In this document: one piece after another, positions 1-11,007 of the stretch
How the letters are laid out: the number at the start of each line of letters is the position of its first letter
Numbering within the stretch: position 1 is the first letter of the stretch
Source: Pycnococcus provasolii
Taxonomy: Eukaryota; Chlorophyta; Pseudoscourfieldiophyceae; Pseudoscourfieldiales; Pycnococcaceae
Length of the DNA: 64,000 nt
Direction of reading: 5' to 3'
Assembly: GCA_938743325.2 (NCBI GenBank)
Contig: OW568866.1
Coordinates: 372,001-436,000, forward strand
Position numbers and translations under genes: made by a program
Notes under the pieces: model-generated
Seen by the model: the letters and a program-made list of their open reading frames with translations, nothing else
Database searches by the model: none
Told to the model about the DNA's origin: nothing

Positions 1-1
1 T

Positions 2-352
2 CCCGGCGCTTGCGTGTGCTGGCTCGGCCTCTTCGGTCCCGGCATCATGCTCATCTACGGCGTTCTCCCCTTCTGGGGCAAGTTTCGAAAAAACGCGGTG
101 TACCGCCGCATGCTGCCCGGCCTCAACGCATCCGCCGTGGGTCTCATCGTCGCGTCCGTGTTTAAGATGATGTTCTCGGCGCGCGGCATCAGCCGCTTCC
201 CGGACTTCAGCCTTGGCATTGGCCTCGTCGCGTTCGCCGGCGTGGAGTTTGTCAAGCTTGACAACAAGGTTCTGTCACAAATTCAGGCGCCCATCGTGGT
301 TGTGTGTGGCGGCATACTCGGCCTCATCGCCGCCGCGGCTGGGGCGCACTGA
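2..352 (+). CDS. Chromate transporter (ChrA/CHR family), C-terminal part
   Basis: The frame is open from the left edge, so the start of this gene lies outside the window; about 116 residues are visible. The segment CWLGLFGPGIMLIYGVLPFW followed by an Arg/Lys loop and LPGLNASAVGLIVASVF matches the start of the C-terminal half of ChrA-type anion transporters, which move chromate and probably sulfate across a membrane. Three or four hydrophobic spans are visible, the last being IVVVCGGILGLIAAAAG before the stop. Family membership rests on this pattern; substrate is not readable from the sequence. Confidence 0.75.
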   Translation, partial: PGACVCWLGLFGPGIMLIYGVLPFWGKFRKNAVYRRMLPGLNASAVGLIVASVFKMMFSARGISRFPDFSLGIGLVAFAGVEFVKLDNKVLSQIQAPIVVVCGGILGLIAAAAGAH

Positions 353-609
353 CTGACTGACTGATGTAAAAGGATGATGAAAAATAATTAATTCGATTTT
401 AGATTAATTTATTACACGATAATCTCTAATAATATCGATCGATTGATCCTTAGAATGAAATGAACTTAACAACAACTTCTTATCCGATAAGTTTAATATC
501 CGCACTACTTGCTATTTACCTACTAAAAAATATTACAAAATGGTTGGTTGGGGAGGAGGGGGCCGGCGGCGGCGGCGGCGGTGGTGGTGGTGGTGCGAAA
601 GCGCCCATG

Positions 610-1140
610 TCAGTGCTGTCGCACGCGCGGGCTCAATAGCCGATCCGGCCGAGGCGTGCGCGGGCTGACGTCAGGCGAGCGACACGGCGGCGGAGGCGAC
701 GGAGGTGGCGTGTTCGGTTTGGGCTTCTTGCTTCCGCCGTGCTGCTGCCACTCCCACTTTGGTGCACGAACGCCGCCTGCCCCGCCTTGCTGCTGCAGGT
801 GGCGGTGGTGCGTGTCCGGCCTGCCCTCCTCGAAGTCGAAGTCCCACTTCTCCCGTTTCTCTTGGAACATCTCCTTCTCCGCGTTTGCCAGCCACGCTTC
901 CGCAGCCGACTCTGGAAAGTCTAGAGTTGCTGCCGCCGCCGCAGCAGCAGCCGCACGCTCGCCGCTGCTGCTGCTGCTGGGTGCGCCACGCCCTGCACGT
1001 GGCGAACAGCCGCTGCTGCTGCTACTCCTCGTGTTTCTGCGGTGGTTGTTGTTTCTCGCCCGTGATGTCGGGTCAGCTGACGTTGATGGCTGCTCTGACG
1101 CTGCCCTTGCTGCTGGTGTTGGTAGCATGGAGCGTGTCAT
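610..1140 (-). CDS. Cyclin-dependent kinase inhibitor, KRP/KIP (CDI domain) type
   Basis: A 176-residue protein if the ATG at 1140 is used; the frame is open further upstream but only through a GTG. Residues 78-132 carry the CDI signature: AEAWLANAEKEMFQEK, then KWDFDFEEGRP, then KWEWQ. In animal p27/p21 and plant KRPs the matching segments are K(W/Y)NFD and G(K/R)(Y/F)EW, which bind the kinase and cyclin. Here about 20 residues rich in His, Gln and Gly separate the two halves, against about 4 in usual family members. The N-terminus is Ser/Ala-rich with polyalanine; the tail is Pro-rich with several SP/TP sites, plausible CDK targets. Expected role: nuclear brake on cyclin-CDK. The call depends on the short CDI motif only. 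Confidence 0.68.
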   Translation of the reverse strand: MTRSMLPTPAARAASEQPSTSADPTSRARNNNHRRNTRSSSSSGCSPRAGRGAPSSSSSGERAAAAAAAAATLDFPESAAEAWLANAEKEMFQEKREKWDFDFEEGRPDTHHRHLQQQGGAGGVRAPKWEWQQHGGSKKPKPNTPPPSPPPPCRSPDVSPRTPRPDRLLSPRVRQH

Positions 1141-3886
1141 GCGCCCAACAACCGGCGCGTGACTCGTGTGCTGCCTTTGGTTGCGCGTTTGCACGCGTCG
1201 CTCCCTTCGACTTGTGTCTGTGAAGTGTTTGTTTGTTTGTTTGTTTTTTTGGGGGGGGGGGGGAGTTTGTGAACTGGTTAGGCACTACAAAAGGTGACTC
1301 ATCTGACTGTGTGTGTGTGCTGTTTCCTCTTCTCTCTTGCCGTAAAGAGCCACTCGCTCATTCGTCCACAACACACATACAACAAAACGAAGAGGATAAA
1401 TACGGCAAGCTTGTCGCGTCACCAGTGGCCACCACCACCACCACTTCAAGTCAAATATTTCACATTTGTTTACGTACCATCCTGCTGCGGCTGCGTCGTC
1501 GTCATTTCGGAGTTTCGTTAAAGCACTGGGACTGGCCTTTTCCACGCTTGTCCAGTGCAGACTTTTCTCTTTTGACGACTCAAACGTGACGTGCGCTCAA
1601 CACGCCGAACACACCTTAAGTCTTCGTTAATTGGAGAGTAAAGCGGCAAGAAGCAGAATTAAGAAGCAGCTTAATGTAAGTAAGGGGGAGCACAACACAA
1701 TGCGGGGGCGGGCCCCTGAAGACAAGAAATGAAGAAAGGGGGGAAGAAGAAGGCTCTCTGAGACTAAGGCAGAATGCACAGAATGCGAAGCGAAGGGGCA
1801 GAATGCACAGAATGCAATGCGACACAAGACGAATGATAATGCTAGTGGCTAATGAGGGGTACTACAAGTGTACACGACAGCGAGGGAATGGAATGCGAAG
1901 GGGTACAAACGCAATGCAATGCAATGCATGCAATGGCCGGGAGACCAAGGGAGGGGCGAGGAGAGGAGCGGCGGACACCTACTGTAGTCTAACGCGCAAG
2001 TGCTCCTTGTCTTGTCTTTTCCGACGTTTCGTCTCTCTACACTCTCTGCTGATGAGACTGCTTTCTGGAAGTTCCCTCAAAGGCGCTTCCCTCTTCGTTC
2101 CACTCGCGTTGACGCCTTCAAAAGCTTGTTTTTGTTGACTGTACCGGCAACGGAATCCAAACAATGGCTTGGCTGATGGCAACATTGCCAAACGTCGTCA
2201 AGGAAGCTCAATCAAATGCTTTCGAAGACTTCGTGACGTGATTTTCCACCTCGTTTCGTCTGGCACACGCCACACAGGAGCAAAGAGGTGGTCAACCGTA
2301 GTTGCACAAAGCAGGCCACGCGCGCTTCCCGGCTTTCGGCGCTTTGCTTCGGCCTGCTTTGCTACCCCCCGATTCCCCCCTCTTCCCCCTTCCCTTCCCT
2401 TCCCTCCCTCTCCCCCTTTCCCTTGTGATGCATCGCAATATAATGTGGCCTGCTTCGCCGTGGGTCGACTCTCCCAACCTTGGAGGTGTCCACGTCGATG
2501 GGGACAATGGAATCAAGATGGTGGCTGAGGCTTTCCGCGGCATTGCCAAGACGCGTGCTCCTTGGTCCCATGCTGGGCACTTTTGCTGTGGATAAGAGCG
2601 CACGCCATGCGAGGTTGCTCATGTTTTGCGAAAAATTTGCCCTCCCCTTTTCGTCGGGATATTTGCATGCTCTCGACCTAAATGTGAGTGAGGTTCTAGA
2701 ATCCTGGCGACATCATTTGCCCACCTTGCAAGCTAACCATGCCCGCTAATTTATGCCCGCTCGCATGCGAAAGCGCATGCCATTTTTTGGGCACTAGGAA
2801 AAAGTGCCCCAAAAAGTGCCCTAAAAAATCACCAAAAATCACCAAAAATCAAGCGCGGCAAAAGCCACAGGGACGGGCGTGATGAGTTGGAGTGGTTCGA
2901 AGCGACGAGAGCCGCCAAGAGGTTGACACGGAGGCAGTGTTGGCACGTCCGCCGACCTGCTGGTGGCTCATAGGCGCTGCCGAAGATAAGTAAGACGAGG
3001 GGGTCGCGGAGGGGGTCCCCAAAAGCCTTTTGGAAGGTCGAAGAAGGGACCTTCACCTGCCTCGTTCTCGTGTCCCCCTAACTCTCGCCTACCTTTAAAG
3101 GACCCCCCTCCTCCTTCTTATCCACGTGAGTGAGTACAGGACACGTCTCCATTGCGCTTTCATCTCGCAACGCACCTGCTTCTCACGCCCTTAAGAAGCA
3201 CATCCTGGCTGCTCTCCTCGCTCGTTGTAGCTTGCAGCACCCTCTTGCTCTCCTTGCGTTTTGTGGCGTCTTGTTGAGGTCTTTCTCAGCTGTTCCTTGT
3301 GATTATTTTCCTGACATCTGAAGTAAGGGTATTCCTTTCAGATACTTTCAGATATCTTGAAGGAGACTGGGCCGTTGGGAGGAGAAGACATCTATATAGT
3401 TGAAGTGTTTGCTCAAACTCGTGACAAAGAAGACCAACCACTAGCACATCGAGCCCCACGAACATCGTCAGTGCATAACATCTTTCAGGCTGTATTAAGG
3501 CGTGTACTGCGTGAGTGGATATATCCATCCCCATATAAGCACTAGAAACTTCTACCAAGCCTGGTACGGATAGGTTTCTGTCCACAAAAAGCCAAAAGCA
3601 GACGCTTTTCAGGCGGCACTTTTCAGGGAGAACGTGCTTTTGTGGACCAAAAGTTTTGGTAAGTCTGACGTCAGCGGAGGTTAGCTTGTTATTACTCATA
3701 GGGACCCGTGGAAAGCAGACAGAAGTTTCCACCACAACCTGTTTACAACCACAGCAAAGCAGAGAGACCGAAGCCGACCTTTTTTTTTGTTCTTTTCGGC
3801 CCCGGGTGCGATTTCATCCTCCTGTTCTATCCACAACAGCAACAGCAACAGCATCTCCTTCCTCCAACAACAACAAAATCCGCCTC
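1141..3886. other. 2.7 kb stretch without a convincing gene
   Basis: Open frames here are short, low in complexity or contradictory on both strands. It holds a T-run followed by a G-run near 1240-1263, purine-rich direct repeats around gaatgcacagaatgc at 1770-1820, a pyrimidine tract at 2360-2425, a hairpin with gcatgcg arms at 2764-2781, and an inverted pair gtccacaaaa/ttttgtggac at 3580-3655. The last part must contain the promoter and 5' leader of the APRR2-like gene. Confidence 0.5.
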
Positions 3887-6582
3887 ATGCCGCTCTGGGA
3901 CGGTTTCCCCAAGGGGCTGCGTGTCGCGTCCATATGCTCGTCGCAGAAAGCATCCTTGGCACTTTCCATGACCCTCTCGAAACTCGACTATGCAGGTACG
4001 CCATGATGACTGGATGGGATGGGATTGGGCTGCTCGGTTTTCTTTTTTCTTTTGCATGGCATGGCGGCTTTGCATGTCTTTTGTTCTACAATCTACATCA
4101 AAACCATCTGCACGGCTCTCCATCTCTCTCTCTCTCTCTAAAATAATAACAATAATAATCTCACAACCTCTCAACATCCTTTCCCACAACCTTCAACAGT
4201 CACATCCTTCCACAGTGTTGCGGAGCTGATTGCACACACCCACAATAACAGCCACGAACCACCGCACCTCGTCGTTTGCGATGTACGTTTTTTTTCTTTT
4301 TTTTTCACCAAATCATATTAAAAAAAAACAAAAAACAGCCACCTTCTGTTTGCAACAACAACAACCAAAATAAAAGGAACTAACGAGCAAACACACACCA
4401 CTACTTTCTTCAGGCGGATCATCCTGGTGCACCAACAACCACCGCGACTGAAAACAACGATACCGCCACAGACACGGGAGACGACAACGACGAAAATAAT
4501 AACGTTGCCGCCACGCGTCACCTCCTGCGCACGACAGCCACCTCGTGCTCCATCGTCGTGCTGACGAGCACCTGCAGCACGCAGCAGACGTACGAGTGGA
4601 TTCAGGAAGGTGCGGTGGAGGTGCTGCACAAGCCCACAGATGCGGCAAGCTTGTGCAACATCTGGCAGCACCTTCTACGTGCTCAGGGAACGTCCATGGA
4701 TGTCAGCTGTGTGGTGAGGGACGGGAATGCAGTCGTTCCAAATGCACCAACAATGTCTCAGTCGCATGTGAGCGACGAGCACCAGACCCAGCAGCAGCAG
4801 CAGCAGCGACAGCAGCAACCACACCACAATCAACAGCAGCAGCAACAACAACCAAACCATCAGCATCAACAGCAACAGCCGCCAAACCAACAGCAGCAGC
4901 AGCAGCAAATAAACACCGAGCTGTCCGCAGCAGTGCCCACCGCAGCCACGCCACCAACCAGCAGCCAGCAGCAGCCTCCGGCTCTGAGCATTGCCGTGGC
5001 ACCGCACAGCAATAGTCCCCACCACAATCACGCCACCAACCCGGAAGCACCAAAGCAGGGACAAGCTGCCGCAACCATCGACTCTGATGCGGCACAAAGT
5101 GGTGCGAATCACAATAACGCCAATAAGAAACGGAGATTGGACAACGACGACTCCGAGCAGGTGTTCGTCGTCGACGATGACGAGGGGGAGGAGAACGACA
5201 ACGAGGAAAAGGATATGGACTCGCCGCCCGCTTCTCCCGGTGGTACACCCATGGCTGTTAAGGCCACTACCACAGCCACCACCTCCTCCTCAGGTCAGAA
5301 GGCACACCGACTTCCACCGCGGCCGGCAACCAACCACGTGCCAGCGCATGCACTCGCCTTTCCCGGAGACGTGATTGCCGGAATCGCGGTGAAGCGCAAG
5401 GGACGGCCGCCCAAACGCGGGCGTCTCGATTGGCCACCTGAAATGCAAACTCGATTCATTGAGACGGTGAAGCAGATTGGCGCGGACAATGCCACGCCCA
5501 CGAAGATCATGGAGATTATGGGAATGCCGCAGCGACAGCACACGAGGCACCACGTCGCGGCTCAGCTGCAGCGCTACCGGTACCACGCACGCAAGGAGAC
5601 GCCGTCCGTTCATCCTGGAGGGGTGGACATGACGGTAACAGCCGGGCCTCCTCCTCCTTCGCATCATGCGAAGACGGGTGATGCCAAGGATGACAGTCCG
5701 TCGTCGGCTGGCGTTGCCCCTGGTGACGCAGGCGCGCACGCCCAAGATAACCCCTCCTCCTACGCTTACTCTGCTCACGCTCTTCAACAGCAGTACGCGG
5801 CATACCACCAGAGGCAGCAGCAGCAGTACCCTTACCACCGCCACGCTCACATGTACGCCTCGGAACAGCACGAGTATTCGCAGGGCGGTGGTATGCTACC
5901 ACCTTCGGATGCGCCATATGGGCTGGTGAACATGAGCGAATCTTCGGCCATGCAGCAGAATTCACAGTACCAGCAGATGTACGACGTGTGGATGGCACGC
6001 GGAGGAGGAGGTGGTGGTGGTGGTGGTGGAGGAGGTGGTAGAGGAGGTGGTGGTGGAGGTGGTGGTGGCAATAATGCCAATGCGATTGCCTCGGCAGCAG
6101 GAGGTTCTGCTGCTGCCGCCGCTGCCGCTGCCGCTGCCGCCGCTCCTCCCCCTGCTTCCATGTATGGGTACGACTATCCACAGCAGGGGTACAGCCACCA
6201 CCCGCCGCATCCTGCCAATGCCGCGTATCAGCAGCAACAGCGTCGCCAGCAGCAGCAGCAGCAGCAGCAACGTCAGCGTCATCACCAGATGCAGATGCAG
6301 CAGCTAGCCACCTCTTCCAGCCAGAGACAGCAGCAGTCCATGTATCCTCCACCACGCCATCTCAGCTCGAGCAACGAGGCTGCGATGCAGGCGTCAATCT
6401 ACGCCTCGCCGTGGGGCACGCATCCGGCTGCACCACATCCTGCGTACGACGCTGGCTTGCCGCATCACGATTTCCCCATGGGCGTAGCAGTGGAGGGGAG
6501 CGGAGGATGGACGGTGCGTTCCAACGGTGAACACGGAGGTGGATCGTCATACCACGAGACGGTTGCAGCTCCACCACCGCCG

Positions 6583-6613
<31 letters not shown>

Positions 6614-7050
6614 AGTCACAAGCACAGCAACAGTCGCATCACTCCATGCGCAGTCACTCGCGAATCGCATCGTACAACGACAAGCCGGTATCTCCCTCGG
6701 CACCGCCATCGCCGCCGTGGATGCCCGAGTCAACGAACGATGCCCAGCCGAAGTACCACACGGAGCAGACGACGCTGAGCGCATATGGGTACGGCAGTGA
6801 CTCTGCCGCTCCCTTTGGCGACTCTGCTTGGGCCGCACCTTTCGGTCTCAAGGCACCGCCAATGGACGACTTCATGGGAGCTTGTCTAGCGGCTGGCATT
6901 GACAGTGCGTTTGTTGGCGAGGAACGCGAATCGTCTCCCCCCCCTCCCCCCCCCTCCTCCCCCTCCCTCATCTCGCGGCGGGGTGCAGAAGGGTGCAGCT
7001 GCAGCTGCAACCAGTTCCCCACTAAAGGCGGCGACGACGGCCGTACCTAA
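3887..7050 (+). CDS. Pseudo-receiver plus GARP/Myb transcription factor, APRR2-like (spliced)
   Basis: Proposed exons are 3887-3995, 4200-4282 and 4414-7050, each with GT donor and AG acceptor, giving 942 residues. Exon 1 encodes LWDGFPKGLRV, the hallmark start of APRR2-type receivers; exon 2 continues with YAVTSF...PHLVVCD; exon 3 ends the fold with GAVEVLHKP and NIWQHLLRA. The phospho-acceptor-like Asp64 and the Lys in HKP remain, but the acidic pair after beta-1 is replaced (VASICSS), so phosphorelay is unlikely. A GARP DNA-binding domain lies near residues 397-458 (RLDWPPEMQTRFIETV...TRHHVAAQLQRYR), after an AT-hook-like KRKGRPPKRGR and a KKRRL nuclear signal. Long Gln, Gly, Ala and Pro runs fill the rest. 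Expected role: nuclear regulator of chloroplast or circadian programmes, as for APRR2/GLK relatives; that is inference. Confidence 0.85.
3996..4199 (+). other. Intron 1 of the APRR2-like gene
   Basis: It starts gtacgc and ends caacag. It contains a (CT)n run at 4121-4139. Removing it joins the first beta strand/helix of the pseudo-receiver to the next strand in frame (codon split after its first base). Confidence 0.8.
4283..4413 (+). other. Intron 2 of the APRR2-like gene
   Basis: It starts gtacgt, has a T-rich and A-rich middle, and ends ttcttcag. Both flanking codons are whole (phase 0). It lies right after the phospho-acceptor-like Asp codon. Confidence 0.8.
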
Positions 7051-7410
7051 GGTGGCGTGATCGAGTCACGTCGTGAACTTGCTTTTTTTTGTGTACAAGC
7101 TGTGGATCAAAATAGTACACGAACCTCAGGATATTCGTTTTTATAAATCCTGCAGTTCGCTCTTGGACACCTTATCTAAATCTTATCATATAAAACTTGG
7201 GATATGTATATATTATAGACAATCAGCTCGTGTTCATGTGTTCGTCGTTAAGTTTCCGTGAACCTCTTTTAGTCAGTAAACGCAATAACCAAGACTTTAG
7301 TAACGTAACAAGAAAAAAATGATTTTGAAAAAAAAGAATTGAAAAGAATTGAGGATTACACAAAACAAAAAAAAAAGTTGTGGCGCCTCCTCAGACTCCC
7401 GTCTCGTTTA
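7051..7410. other. Convergent 3' spacer
   Basis: AT-rich spacer between the ends of the APRR2-like gene and the ABC1 kinase gene, with several A-runs at 7311-7376. Nothing coding seen; it should hold both 3' UTRs. Confidence 0.6.
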
Positions 7411-10400
7411 TTAAGGGGAAAACAGCCGCACAAGCGCGCGTTCCTGCAACTTGAGCGCCAGACGACCGCCCAAGGCTAGTGCGCCTGGCAAAAGTTCTGG
7501 TGCCAGTTCGGCAGCAATCATGGCCGCGGCGGTGGCATTGCGCACAGCCGACGCGGCAAAGGCGATGGCATCAAGCGGCGGCGGCGGCGGTGGTGGCATA
7601 TTCTTTTCCCGCCGCTCCTCATCCTCCTCCATAGCACCCATGGGATCAGGGAAAAACAGGTTGGCCAGCCGTCGCACCGTCTCCAGCGTCTCAACATCCT
7701 CGCGGCTAAGCGACGTAGCCCGTCCAATCGTCCCGACGGAGAAGGGCCAAGGCAGCCCGGGGGTCGATGGCGAAGGGCTGCTTCCTGGAAAGGCGGCAAA
7801 CGACGCTGGCAGAGAAGATCCCGGCCATCTCGGGAGTGTGCCAGCGGCAACGGCAAGAAGAGCCTCGCGACTGAGTGCGTCGATGGCGCGTGCAGCCTCG
7901 TACACGACGAGACGCTGCAGGTGCGTCTCCTGCGGCGAGAGGACGAGGCGAAGGATTTCGAGCGCGCCGGAGTCCACGCGGAGCGTGTTGGCGCTGACGC
8001 TCGCCTCCGCCTCGGCAAGTGACCATCGCTGCGGCACACTCGACGTCGCCTCCTCCGGCAGCGCGCGGCTGGTGGGCTCGTCCTCCAGTCCCGCCGCCGA
8101 GGCGGAGGCGGCTGAGGCGGACTCCGCGGCGTACGCCGACGAGCGGCGGTACGCACCCACAAGGCGCTCGAGCCTGGCGATGTTTAGCTGGCGTCCACGA
8201 GGTTCGCCCGGGCTCGGCAGCGGCTCTGCGCCGTAAAGAAGGCTTTCGAGCGCCCGTATCACGCGCGGGTTGTTGTCCGTGAAAAGTCGACGAGACAGGT
8301 ACGGGTAGCACTCCTTCACGATGGCATACGTCGGGTCAATTTTGAGGCAGATTCCCTCGAGGATGGCGAAGGCGCGGAGAATGTACGCAAAGTAGCTCGG
8401 AACTTGAAAGACATTTCCGTACCGCTCTCGCGCGTAGTTGAGCTCGTCCGCCACCACCGAAACGTTGGATATTTTCTCCTTCATGCCACCACCCTTCGTC
8501 AGCCCCTTGAGTCCGAGGCTGATTGCCTGAATGACCTCGGGCTCCTTCAATACCACCTCCACCTTGTCGGACGGCACGAATCCCATGGCAACGAGATCGT
8601 TCGGCACGGCATCCCACTCCTCGTTTGCGAGGTGCGCGACGTACTCCAGTATCGCGATCTGCTTTTCGGGGCTGATGTACGTGACAAGACCCCAGTCGAG
8701 GATGACGAGCGCGCCGTCGCTGCGGTCGATGAGAAGGTTGCCCGGATGCGGGTCGGAATGCAAAATGCCCACGTCGAGCAGCATCGTGAGGTAGCTGAGC
8801 AGTGCAACGCCACACAGGCGAGGCACGTTGGATGCGGCCATGCCGTCCACCTCTGCCACCTGCGAAGCCTCAGCTCCAGCCTCGTCCAGCCTCACGCCGT
8901 CTATCCACTCGGTGACGAGAACGCACGACGTGGTGTACTCTGAAACCACCGTCGGCGCGCGCACGGAGTCGATGCCCGCCTCCTTCATCGAGAGCGTGAA
9001 TCGCTCAGCTGACGCAGCCTCCTCGATGTAGTCGAGTTCTTGCGTGAATCCTCGACCCCACTCGTCCACGACGCCTTCGAGGTCGGTGTTGAGATTCTGC
9101 CAATCGCGGAACGGTGTCGCGATACAGCGCATCAGGAACAGGTCGAGTGCAATCACTTCCGCCATGTTCGGGCGCTGCACCTTGACGGCAACCTGCTTCG
9201 GCGTACCGTCACTGAGCGTGAGGAAGCCACGGTACACCTGCCCCAGGCTCGCGGCAGCGATCGGGCGGCCTCCGTACGAGACGGCGTTGCCCGCCGCGTC
9301 GAGCAGCGTGAGCACCTCCGAGGGAGATGACACGCGCCACTCTTTGCGCAGGATGTCCTGCGCGAGATCCTCCTCGAATGGAGGCAGGCGGTCCTGCAGC
9401 TCTCTCAGCGCGGCTGTGTACTCCGCGGGAAGCAGATCCTCGCGTATGCTCAGGCTCTGACCAACCTTGATGAACGTGGGTCCGAGCTTGGTGAGGATGC
9501 GCGTAAGCTCGCGTCCTCGCTCCGCCTGCCGGTGCGCGCGACTTCGTTTGGGAAGAGGCCACGAAGTCTTCTCGTCATCGTGCGAGTGGTAGAATTGCTT
9601 GTCGAGCCAGAGGTTGACAAAGAATGGCGCCGCCACTGCGGCAATTTCCGCGACACGCCGCAGAACGCGTACGGGACGTCTGGCGAAGTAGAACTCCGCC
9701 GCCTCGGGGTCCCACCTTGCGGGCAGAGAGTCCTCGCTTCCGTACTGCACAGGCACGGGCGTTGCGAGGACTCGGTACGCGACGTACGTCGTGACCGCGA
9801 CGGCGACGGCGGCAGCCGACAGGCTTGCTGTTTGAGGCGACGCGTTCGCGAGGATGTCCGTGACGTGTGCCGACAGTGCTTCTGCGGACGTGATGGTTGC
9901 GTTTTTCAGGGTTTGGAACGTTGCTGGCGTGGCGTCAATGAGTTTGCGTACTTCGTCCTGAGGGTGTGCGTTGAGTACGTTCTGCACGCTTGCCGTGATC
10001 GCCCTTTGGGCTTCTTGCAGGGTTGCCTCTGGCGTGTTTGTGTTTGCTTCGCTGACGACTTGGTCCAGAAGGTTTCTTGCTTGCGCACTGATTTTGTCGA
10101 ACGGATTGTTTTCACCACGGAGTGCTTCCGCCGCTGCTTGTGCCGCTGCGTTGACGTTATCGGGCACATGATTACTGATTGTTGTAGGAAGACTGCTAAG
10201 GTTAGAGGGTGGTGCAGCTGCAGCATCACTCCCCATCACTCCCCCCATGGGAGGAGGAGGAGACGAGGGAAGGGCTCCCCCCCCATTACCATTACCAACT
10301 GCCCCAGTTTTCAGATTGCTAAAGTCGTAGGATGACGATAAGGCAGAGGCAGAAGGAGCACGGCAACGAGAACGAGAACGAGAACCATGATGCGTTTTAC

Positions 10401-10461
10401 CATGACGAGTCCCGTGACGAGCAGGAGCAGGAGCCTGACGAGACGCAGCAGGAGCAAGCAT
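7411..10461 (-). CDS. ABC1/ADCK/UbiB-type atypical kinase, probably plastid
   Basis: A 1016-residue single-exon protein with ATG at 10461. The Arg/Ser/Ala-rich N-terminus looks like a plastid transit peptide. Core ABC1 motifs are in order: KLGPTFIKVGQ (KxGQ, near 333), AAASLGQVY (Ala-rich loop replacing the P-loop), VAVKVQRPN with the ATP-binding Lys (near 427), DPHPGNLLI with the catalytic Asp (near 570) and ILDWGLV in the DFG position (near 587). A hydrophobic segment near 213-235 precedes the kinase. Plastid ABC1Ks bind plastoglobules and affect prenylquinone metabolism, while mitochondrial ADCK/COQ8 supports ubiquinone synthesis. The long divergent N- and C-terminal regions point to the plastid group, but I cannot fix the subfamily. 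Confidence 0.88.
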   Translation of the reverse strand: MLAPAASRQAPAPARHGTRHGKTHHGSRSRSRCRAPSASALSSSYDFSNLKTGAVGNGNGGGALPSSPPPPMGGVMGSDAAAAPPSNLSSLPTTISNHVPDNVNAAAQAAAEALRGENNPFDKISAQARNLLDQVVSEANTNTPEATLQEAQRAITASVQNVLNAHPQDEVRKLIDATPATFQTLKNATITSAEALSAHVTDILANASPQTASLSAAAVAVAVTTYVAYRVLATPVPVQYGSEDSLPARWDPEAAEFYFARRPVRVLRRVAEIAAVAAPFFVNLWLDKQFYHSHDDEKTSWPLPKRSRAHRQAERGRELTRILTKLGPTFIKVGQSLSIREDLLPAEYTAALRELQDRLPPFEEDLAQDILRKEWRVSSPSEVLTLLDAAGNAVSYGGRPIAAASLGQVYRGFLTLSDGTPKQVAVKVQRPNMAEVIALDLFLMRCIATPFRDWQNLNTDLEGVVDEWGRGFTQELDYIEEAASAERFTLSMKEAGIDSVRAPTVVSEYTTSCVLVTEWIDGVRLDEAGAEASQVAEVDGMAASNVPRLCGVALLSYLTMLLDVGILHSDPHPGNLLIDRSDGALVILDWGLVTYISPEKQIAILEYVAHLANEEWDAVPNDLVAMGFVPSDKVEVVLKEPEVIQAISLGLKGLTKGGGMKEKISNVSVVADELNYARERYGNVFQVPSYFAYILRAFAILEGICLKIDPTYAIVKECYPYLSRRLFTDNNPRVIRALESLLYGAEPLPSPGEPRGRQLNIARLERLVGAYRRSSAYAAESASAASASAAGLEDEPTSRALPEEATSSVPQRWSLAEAEASVSANTLRVDSGALEILRLVLSPQETHLQRLVVYEAARAIDALSREALLAVAAGTLPRWPGSSLPASFAAFPGSSPSPSTPGLPWPFSVGTIGRATSLSREDVETLETVRRLANLFFPDPMGAMEEDEERREKNMPPPPPPPLDAIAFAASAVRNATAAAMIAAELAPELLPGALALGGRLALKLQERALVRLFSP

Positions 10462-11007
10462 GACAGCTATGCTGAAATCGAAATGGGCAGAAATGGCCGC
10501 ACGGAGAGGAACTTATCTCTCCCCGTAAAAGTATGGCTTGTGGCTTGTGGCCTGAGAGGTGTGAGGGGGTCCCAGGGCGATCAGGCGAGGCGATATCCGG
10601 TCCTTGGTAAAAGCTATTAGTAGTGGGGATCCGCTCTTGTCCTTGGTTGGTTTTTGATTCCCCTTTGCTTTTGAGTGAGGTTTTGTCGAGAAGATTGCTC
10701 GGAGGGGAGGGATCGGTGCAGATGATCGGAGGAGGGACGTTGAGTGTATTAGGGTTAGGGTTAGAGAGATGGATCCACGGACGCGTTCTAGCCACAAGCT
10801 CCAAGGGAACAACCGCTCTTCGTTTCGTTTTCGCACGCGTAAAAAAAGGGGAGCGCCCCCCCCGGGGGCTGTTTTGGCCACAAACACAACCCAACCTCCT
10901 CCGTTTTTGTTGGGTTTCCTGGGCCCGGGGGGTGGGATTGGCGCGTCCTTGTCTTATCATTCCTCCTCATCGTCATCTTCACCACGTTGCTCTAATCCTG
11001 GATCACT
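10462..11007. promoter_or_regulatory. Divergent promoter region between ABC1K and ABCI genes
   Basis: 546 bp separating two outward-facing genes, so it should contain both promoters. A short telomere-like motif (ttagggttaggg) lies at 10749-10760. I see no certain TATA box and cannot place the transcription starts. Confidence 0.4.

Noticed and set aside
548-1162. 204-codon plus-strand frame over the CDK-inhibitor gene
   Set aside because: Low-complexity Ala/Leu/Cys translation; the opposite strand carries the recognisable CDI motif.
2764-2825. Hairpins that could suggest a small RNA or terminator
   Set aside because: Short arms, no tRNA or snoRNA boxes, and no neighbouring transcript evidence.
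3286-3735. 149-codon minus-strand frame
   Set aside because: No recognised motif, non-ATG start and overlap with the promoter region of the APRR2-like gene; composition not convincing.
5516-6355. 279-codon minus-strand frame in the APRR2-like exon
   Set aside because: His/Arg/Ala-rich shadow of the Gln/Gly/Ala coding repeats.
9532-10335. 267-codon frame antisense to the ABC1 kinase
   Set aside because: Arg/Cys-rich shadow typical of GC-rich antisense frames; the kinase reading is certain.
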